This document shows, one piece after another, positions 58,743 through 64,000 of a stretch of 64,000 nucleotides of DNA. How positions within the stretch are numbered: position 1 is the first letter of the stretch; the number at the start of each line of letters is the position of its first letter. The DNA lies in assembly GCA_030426395.1 (NCBI GenBank), contig JAUHYE010000001.1, forward strand, positions 33,929 through 97,928, read 5' to 3'. Below the pieces are notes generated by a model, which saw nothing but the letters and a program-made list of their open reading frames with translations, had not been told where the DNA came from and searched no databases. A program made the position numbers and the translations under genes. Source of the DNA: Phycisphaerae bacterium. GTDB taxonomy: Bacteria > Planctomycetota > Phycisphaerae > Phycisphaerales > UBA1924.

Positions 58743-59792
58743 CTACTCCGCCAATCGCTCGGGCTTCTGCGGTCGGCTCATCAGCACGCCGATGGCGTCG
58801 ACGGGGTCCAGACCGTCGAAGAGCACGGCGTGGACGGCCTCGCAGATGGGCATCTCGACGTTATGTTTCTCGGCCAGTTCCATGACGGCCTTGGTGGTCG
58901 CCACGCCCTCGACGACGTGCATGGTGGCCTTCATGTGCTGCTCGAGGGTGCGGCCCTTGCCGAGTGCTTCGCCGCATGCGCGGTTGCGGCCCTGGGGGCT
59001 GAAGCAGGTGGTGGCCAGGTCGCCCACGCCGGCGACGCCGAAGAAGGTCTCTGGCTGGGCGCCCATGGCGACGCCCAAACGAACGATCTCGGCCAGGCCG
59101 CGGGCGAGCAGGGCGCTCTTGGCGTTGTAGCCGGCTTGCAGACCATCGAGGATGCCCGCCGCGATGGCGATGACGTTCTTGATCGCGCCGGCCAGCTCGG
59201 TGCCGACGAGATCGCTACTCGTGTAGATCCTCAGATAGCTGGCGGCGAACCAGCGCTGGACGTTCTCGGCGAACACGTGGTCGTCGCTGGCGGCGATCAT
59301 GGTGGCGGGCAGGCCGCGGGCCAGCTCGGCGGCGATGGTGGGCCCGCTGAGGGCGGCCAGGGGGCGATCGCTGCCGATCCCCCCATCGAGCACCTCGGCG
59401 ATGATCTCGGTGGGTCGGAGGTGGGTGGCCGTCTCCAGGCCCTTGGCCGTGCTGACCACGCCCGCCCCGTGGGGGATGTGGGGCTTGAGGCGGGTGAAGG
59501 CCTCGCGGATGTGCTGGACGGGGATGGCGCAGACGATGAGGCCCGCGCCCTGGAGGGCCGACTCGTCGCTGAGGGCCACGCCGACGCGCTCGGGGAGGGT
59601 GAAGCCCTCGAGCAAGGGGCTGTGGCGGACCTGGGCCAGCTTGTGCTGGGTGTCGAGTTCGTGGCCCCACAGGGCGATGCGGCCGATCTCGTTGTCGTCG
59701 CCCGTGCCGTCGTGCTGTGGGGAGGCCGAGGCCAGGATGGCCGTGCAGACCAGGCCCATCTGGCCGCTCCCGAGGACCGCCGCGTGTCGCAT
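58743..59792 (-). CDS. gpsA: NAD(P)H-dependent glycerol-3-phosphate dehydrogenase
   Basis: 349 aa. It makes sn-glycerol-3-phosphate for phospholipids. The N-terminal Rossmann glycine motif is VLGSGQMG (6-13), with VSTAKGLE (about 113) and the catalytic-lysine region GTELAGAIKNVIAIAAG (about 198). LATTCFSPQGRNRACGEAL is the GpsA C-terminal signature. TATCGT lies 5 nt before the ATG without a Shine-Dalgarno. It converges on uvrC with a 5-bp gap. Confidence 0.96.
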   Translation of the reverse strand: MRHAAVLGSGQMGLVCTAILASASPQHDGTGDDNEIGRIALWGHELDTQHKLAQVRHSPLLEGFTLPERVGVALSDESALQGAGLIVCAIPVQHIREAFTRLKPHIPHGAGVVSTAKGLETATHLRPTEIIAEVLDGGIGSDRPLAALSGPTIAAELARGLPATMIAASDDHVFAENVQRWFAASYLRIYTSSDLVGTELAGAIKNVIAIAAGILDGLQAGYNAKSALLARGLAEIVRLGVAMGAQPETFFGVAGVGDLATTCFSPQGRNRACGEALGKGRTLEQHMKATMHVVEGVATTKAVMELAEKHNVEMPICEAVHAVLFDGLDPVDAIGVLMSRPQKPERLAE

Positions 59793-59959
59793 GGGGCACG
59801 ATACGCCGCGAACCCTGGGCTCGGGACGGCCGTAGGAGGGTGCTTCCCCGCCCGAGCGGGCGTTGCCCCGTGCGCGTTTGGGGGAGGTGTTCGGGGGCCT
59901 AAAGTGGCCCCCGGCCCGAATCCGGCTCTCTGAAGACCCTCCGCAGGAGACTTGCGCCC

Positions 59960-61996
59960 ATGTCGACCATCGCCTCCAGCCGACGCGACGAGATGGAGCC
60001 CACCGCCCCCTTGGAAGATCCGCAGCTCAGTTCCCAGAGCGAGCAGGAGGCCAAGATCGAGTGGAAGATCGTGGTGTTCCTGATCGGGGCCATCGTGCTG
60101 GCGTGCTCGGTGACGGCCGACTGGACGAACATGGTGAGCAAGGAAGTTGCCGCCGTGCCTGCGGGGCTGGCGGCCCTGCTGCTGGGCGGCTTCCTGCTGC
60201 CGCCGGCGTGGCGCGAGATCCGCCGCGGCGAGTTCGGCTCGAGGTGCCTGGTGGTCATCGCCGTGGGCGGTGCGCTCGCGCTCGAGCGGTACTTCGAGGC
60301 GGGGCTGCTGGCCTTCATCCTGAACATCAGTAACGAGATCGTCGAGCGCACGGCCAGCGGCGCCCGCCGGGCCATCGAGGCGCTCGTGGGGCTGACGCCC
60401 GACACCGCCCGCGTCGTCGATGAGGACGGCCAGGAGAAGGAAGTCCAGATCACCGACGTCACGCTGGGCCAGATCGTCCGCGTGCGTCCGGGCGAGAACC
60501 TGCCGGTGGACGGCCGCATCGTGAAGGGCCAGAGCGAGATCAACCAGGCGTCGCTGACGGGCGAGGCCATCCCCGTGTCGGTGCAGGCGGGCAGCGAGGT
60601 GTACGCCGGCACGACGAACCTCTCGGGCATCATCGAACTGGAAGTCACACAGGTGGGCGAGGACACGACCATCGGCAAGGTGACCCAGCTCATCCGCGAA
60701 GCCGAGAGCACCAAGACGCAGCGGCAGCAGATCATCGAGCAGGTGGCGCGGTTCTTCGTGCCCATCGCCATCGGCGTCGCGTTCATCGTGTTCATGCTGA
60801 GCGCCAACAACCAGCAGACCCAGCAGGACGCTTTCGCGTCGGCTCTGGCCGTGCTGGTCGTGGCCGTGCCCGCGGCGTTGCTGCTCGCGAGCCCGACGGC
60901 GATGGTCGCAGCGTTCGGCGCGGCCGCCCGGCTTGGCATTCTGGTCAAGAGCACCGGCTTCCTCGAGGCCGCCGCGAGCGTCAACACGATCATCATGGAC
61001 AAGACCGGCACCATCACCACGGGCACCTTCGAGGTGACCAAGCTGGTGCCCGCCGAGGGCGTGCAGGGGGCGGATCTTCTGAAAGCCGCCGCGACGGCCG
61101 AGCGCAACAGCAACCACCCGCTGGCCCAGTCGATCGCGCGCACCGCCGACAAGGCGCGCGTGCCGGTGGAGACGCCCAGCGAGTTCCAGGAAATCCACGG
61201 CAAGGGCGTCCGCGCCGTCACCCAGGGCGGCGAGCTGCACGTCGGCCGCTCGAGCTGGCTCAAGGAGCTCAAGCCCGGGCAGGCTGCGGCCATCGAGGCC
61301 ATCGAGGCCAAGATCGAGGGCGTCAGCGGCGTGCACGTGATGCGCGACGGCAAGTACATGGGCGTGGTCGGCCTGGAAGACCGCGTCCGCAAGAACACCA
61401 AGAACGTGCTGCAACGCCTGCGCGAGCTGGGCGCCCGGCACATCGCGATCTTCACCGGTGACCGCCTGAGCGTCGCCAAGCGCGTGGGCGTGGCGGTGGG
61501 CGTCGACGCCATCGAGGCCGAGTGCCTGCCCGAGGAGAAGTACCAGCTCGTGCGCGACCTGGTCGACCGCGGCTACCGCGTGATGATGGTCGGCGACGGC
61601 ATCAACGACGGCCCCTCGCTGGCCGAGGCCGACGTGGGCGTGGCCATGGGTTTGTCGGGGTCGGACATCGCGGCCAACTCCGCCGGCGTCGCGCTCATGA
61701 ACGACGACCTCAGCCGCATCCCCTTCTTCATCGAGCTGGCGCGCAAGACCAAGGCGATCATCCTGCAGAATATCGTCGCGTCGATCCTGTTCGTGATCGT
61801 GGGTTTGGTGATCGCCTCGACGGGGTTCATTAACCTGACGGTGGCGGGGCTGTACCAGATCCTGCCGGTGCTGTTCGTGATGTTCAACAGCTTCCGCCTG
61901 TTCCGTTTCGGCGAGAGCTTCGCGGCCATCGAGGGCGAGGCCGAGGGCGGCCCCAAGCGGCGCGAGGCGTCGATGCGGGGGCTGGCGACGGCCTGA
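59960..61996 (+). CDS. P1B-like P-type ATPase with an altered metal-site motif
   Basis: 678 aa. Phosphorylation motif DKTGTITTG (Asp about 347), ASLTGEAIPV (actuator), the NSNHPLAQS His-Pro of P1B ATPases and MVGDGINDGPSLAEA (hinge) are intact. The transmembrane CPC of heavy-metal pumps reads VPA (about 306-308, in VVAVPAALLLASPTAM), and there is no N-terminal HMA domain. The overall order fits a P1B pump, but the ion is not predictable and may not be a soft metal. AGGAG is about 10 nt before the ATG. Confidence 0.88.
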   Translation: MSTIASSRRDEMEPTAPLEDPQLSSQSEQEAKIEWKIVVFLIGAIVLACSVTADWTNMVSKEVAAVPAGLAALLLGGFLLPPAWREIRRGEFGSRCLVVIAVGGALALERYFEAGLLAFILNISNEIVERTASGARRAIEALVGLTPDTARVVDEDGQEKEVQITDVTLGQIVRVRPGENLPVDGRIVKGQSEINQASLTGEAIPVSVQAGSEVYAGTTNLSGIIELEVTQVGEDTTIGKVTQLIREAESTKTQRQQIIEQVARFFVPIAIGVAFIVFMLSANNQQTQQDAFASALAVLVVAVPAALLLASPTAMVAAFGAAARLGILVKSTGFLEAAASVNTIIMDKTGTITTGTFEVTKLVPAEGVQGADLLKAAATAERNSNHPLAQSIARTADKARVPVETPSEFQEIHGKGVRAVTQGGELHVGRSSWLKELKPGQAAAIEAIEAKIEGVSGVHVMRDGKYMGVVGLEDRVRKNTKNVLQRLRELGARHIAIFTGDRLSVAKRVGVAVGVDAIEAECLPEEKYQLVRDLVDRGYRVMMVGDGINDGPSLAEADVGVAMGLSGSDIAANSAGVALMNDDLSRIPFFIELARKTKAIILQNIVASILFVIVGLVIASTGFINLTVAGLYQILPVLFVMFNSFRLFRFGESFAAIEGEAEGGPKRREASMRGLATA

Positions 61997-62007
61997 TTCG
62001 TTCGATT

Positions 62008-62050
62008 CAATGAAAGAACAAACCCACGCGAAGGCTTGGGTTTTTCATTG
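62008..62050. terminator. bidirectional terminator between convergent genes
   Basis: CAATGAAA...TTTCATTG surrounds an inner stem AAACCCA/TGGGTTT, with T-runs on the + side and the matching A-run for the - side. It lies between the stop codons at 61996 (+) and 62067 (-). Confidence 0.75.
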
Positions 62051-62066
62051 GGAGATTGTGCTTCGT

Positions 62067-63572
62067 TCAGCAGCCGGCGTCGAAGGCGTTCTGGAAGGCG
62101 AGGAAGTCGAAGATGGTAAACTCGCCATCGCCGTCGAAGTCGGCGCGTGAATCCATGAGGTCGAAGAGGTTCTGGAACGCGAGGAAATCGAAAATCGTTA
62201 GATCGCCATCGCCATCGAGATCGGCCTGGCACATGACGATCACGACCGTGCGGGCGTTGTAGAGCACTTGAGCCGAGCCGGCGGCGCCGACGGGCTCGAT
62301 CTCGATGTTGTCGAACTCGCCGTCGACGGCGAACAGGTCGATGATCTCGAAGCTGTCGCTCGGGCCGGGCACGAATCCATCAACGAAATCGACGGCCAGC
62401 GTTCCGCCGAGCGAAACCGATCCACCGCCGACGAGCCGATCGAGATCGTCAGGGCCGGCGATGTCGATGGCCAGCGTGGCGGATGGCCCCAGCGTGGCGA
62501 CCGCGGCTGGCGAGAGCTCCAACTCGTCGGCGTCACCATCCGCGTGCCCAGGCGATACCCGGCCTTCGAATGTGATCTCGCCAACGAGACGACCGCGACC
62601 CGCCAGATCGCCGCGCAACGTGGGCGCGTCGGCCCCGGTGCCGCGGCCGAGAAGCCTTGCCGAGCCAAGGGCGAGGCCGGGACCGGTGTTGAGCAGCACG
62701 CTCGTGGCCACATCGGCGCCCGGCGCGAGGCTCAAGTCAGTCGTCTGCACGATCTGGTCATCATTGACGACGATGATGCCGTCGCCGGTGATATTCCCTT
62801 CGAGCGTGAGGGTGCTGGAATTGTCGAGCAACCAGCGGCCGGTGATCTCGCTCTGGCCAATCGTCGAACCCGACGCGTCGAGCAAGGCGCCGTCTCCGCC
62901 GTCCCAGGCCCCGCCGGTGAATACGACGCTCGAGAGGCCGATACCCGCGCCGGCATCGCTGCGAACGACCGAGTCGGTTGCCAGCGTGGAGGCGCCGCTC
63001 GTGAACTGGATGAAGTCGTCAGCACCGCGCGCATCGATTTCGCCGAGAAAATCGAAGCCCCCGATGACGTCGCCGCGGCCGGAGACCCGCCCGTCGACCA
63101 CCGCGTTGTCGCCGCTGGCCGGTCGCCGCAGGCGTGCGCGCGATGTCGGCTCGCCCGCGGCGCCGTTCAGCGTGATGTCGGCGATGGCCAGCGAACCGGA
63201 CGCCAGGAACAGCTCGCTGCTGAACGTCGTGCCAAGATCGTTGACCGTGATGAGCCCGCCGCCGAGCACGCCGGACGTCATCAGGCCGCGGCCGCCGCCG
63301 ATGTCCAGCAGGGCCGAGCGATTCACGAAGTCGATGGCGCCCACCTCGCGGGTCTGCGTGAGCAGCACGCGGTATACCCCAGGCTGGCTGAACACCGCGG
63401 TGTTCGCGCTCGTCGGGACGACCGGCGGGCTCCAGTTGGTGGGAACATCGAACACCCCGTCGACCGGTTGGGCCCACTCGACGGCGTCCTGCGCGTGGGC
63501 TGGCGCGTGGGCGAGCGCGGCAAGGCCGATCGTGGTCGCGGTCAGGACTATCGGAACTCGTGTGCTGGCCAT
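62067..63572 (-). CDS. secreted GC-type dockerin protein with autotransporter-like beta repeats
   Basis: 501 aa from the ATG at 63570-63572 with GGAGAG upstream. Signal peptide about 1-28 (HAPAHA-QDAV). The body has repeated beta-helix-like segments (GGLITVNDLGTTFSSELFLA, GRWLLDNSSTLTLEGNITGD, LRGDLAGRGRLVGEITFEGR) of the kind found in passenger domains and adhesins. Two dockerin loops (DLDGDGDLTIFDFLAFQN, DFDGDGEFTIFDFLAFQN) end in DAGC. Probably a surface-anchored structural or binding protein. Confidence 0.86.
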   Translation of the reverse strand: MASTRVPIVLTATTIGLAALAHAPAHAQDAVEWAQPVDGVFDVPTNWSPPVVPTSANTAVFSQPGVYRVLLTQTREVGAIDFVNRSALLDIGGGRGLMTSGVLGGGLITVNDLGTTFSSELFLASGSLAIADITLNGAAGEPTSRARLRRPASGDNAVVDGRVSGRGDVIGGFDFLGEIDARGADDFIQFTSGASTLATDSVVRSDAGAGIGLSSVVFTGGAWDGGDGALLDASGSTIGQSEITGRWLLDNSSTLTLEGNITGDGIIVVNDDQIVQTTDLSLAPGADVATSVLLNTGPGLALGSARLLGRGTGADAPTLRGDLAGRGRLVGEITFEGRVSPGHADGDADELELSPAAVATLGPSATLAIDIAGPDDLDRLVGGGSVSLGGTLAVDFVDGFVPGPSDSFEIIDLFAVDGEFDNIEIEPVGAAGSAQVLYNARTVVIVMCQADLDGDGDLTIFDFLAFQNLFDLMDSRADFDGDGEFTIFDFLAFQNAFDAGC

Positions 63573-63689
63573 CGGGGCTCTCCTTCCGAGCACAGCATAC
63601 AGGAAAACGCCGGCGCGTGGAAGGCTTTTTGCCCGCCAGCGTCGGCCGACCTGTCAAGATGGGTTGAGTTGGATGCGCCTGCGGCGCCC

Positions 63690-64000
63690 TCAGGGGCAGC
63701 CGGCGTCGAAGGCGTTCTGAAAGGCCAGGAAATCGAAGATGGTCAAGTCGCCATCACCATCGAAGTCGGCGCGCGGGTCCATGCCGTCGAAGAGGTTCTG
63801 GAATGCGAGGAAGTCGAAGATGGTGAGGTCGCCGTCGGCGTCGAGGTCGGGGGGGCAGGTGGTTAGATTGCGGCCATAGAGGACATAGGTCGAGCCGGCA
63901 TCTTCGAGTCCGCCGGGATCGGAGTAGGGTGAAGCGACGATGACGTCGTCGACGCCGTCGTTGTTGATGTCGCCCGCCGGGGCAACGGCGCGGGCGACAC
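63690..64000 (-). CDS. C-terminus of an FG-GAP-repeat, GC-type dockerin protein (cut by window edge)
   Basis: The last about 102 codons of a gene that continues past the window. AGDINNDGVDDVIVASPYSD is an FG-GAP/integrin-alpha-type calcium-binding repeat, with GSTYVLYG completing the blade. Two dockerin loops follow (DLDADGDLTIFDFLAFQN, DFDGDGDLTIFDFLAFQN), ending in DAGCP. Its neighbour at 62067 has the same anchor, so two anchored proteins are encoded in tandem. Confidence 0.85.
   Translation of the reverse strand, partial: VARAVAPAGDINNDGVDDVIVASPYSDPGGLEDAGSTYVLYGRNLTTCPPDLDADGDLTIFDFLAFQNLFDGMDPRADFDGDGDLTIFDFLAFQNAFDAGCP

Overview
The window looks like chromosomal DNA of a GC-rich planctomycete, most likely of the Phycisphaerae/Phycisphaerales. 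The main evidence is a duplicated calcium-loop C-terminus (motif LTIFDFLxFQN, ending in GC or GCP/GCG) on five separate secreted proteins; this is the GC-type dockerin known to me mainly from that group. A large family of small membrane proteins carrying a CPxC...CPECG zinc ribbon fits the same group. This taxonomic call is inference from protein features, not from a marker gene.

Layout. 1-4.7 kb: aconitase (cut by the window edge), a degenerate zf-TFIIB protein, a patatin-like lipase and a LysR regulator. 4.8-9.2 kb: a tandem-duplicated block of zinc-ribbon membrane proteins, small (+) and large (-) genes alternating, with one small gene reduced to its last codons. 9.5-10.9 kb: a fibronectin-III-like protein and ogt. 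11-17.3 kb: surface-glycan genes (GT2, two large transferases, methyltransferase). 17.4-22 kb: GC-dockerin proteins, an ECF sigma/anti-sigma pair and trpS. 22.2-27.5 kb: a 59-aa membrane protein, a second fibronectin-like paralogue, miaA and topA. 27.5-34.5 kb: lipase, pyruvate dehydrogenase E2 and E1-beta, an M1 peptidase, a macrodomain protein and tRNA-Ser(GCT). 34.5-41.6 kb: O-methyltransferase, dockerin-anchored serine hydrolase, a ribB/degenerate-ribA fusion, an outer-membrane barrel and nuoF. 41.6-45.8 kb: two repeat arrays, a winged-helix regulator and a beta-lactamase-fold protein lacking catalytic residues. 45.9-50.1 kb: a phage-like operon (sigma-like HTH, ABC ATPase, GNAT, terminase large subunit) divergent from an S24-type repressor. 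50-54.7 kb: a possible UDG-fold protein and a metal-chelate ABC importer with a Fur-like operator. 54.8-64 kb: pseudopilin, uvrC without HhH, gpsA, an unusual P1B-like ATPase and two more dockerin proteins.

Three window-wide patterns stand out. First, at least eight tandem arrays share an exact 21-bp (seven-codon) period but differ in sequence; they lie in gaps or in frame at the 5' end of zinc-ribbon genes, and both fibronectin-like paralogues sit directly downstream of one. Second, at least 13 genes have a TAnnnT hexamer exactly 5-6 nt before the start codon and no Shine-Dalgarno, which points to widespread leaderless transcription and fixes several starts, including two GTG starts. Third, the terminase/ABC/GNAT/HTH operon with its divergent repressor has no capsid or tail genes nearby and is the best candidate for an undescribed functional system.
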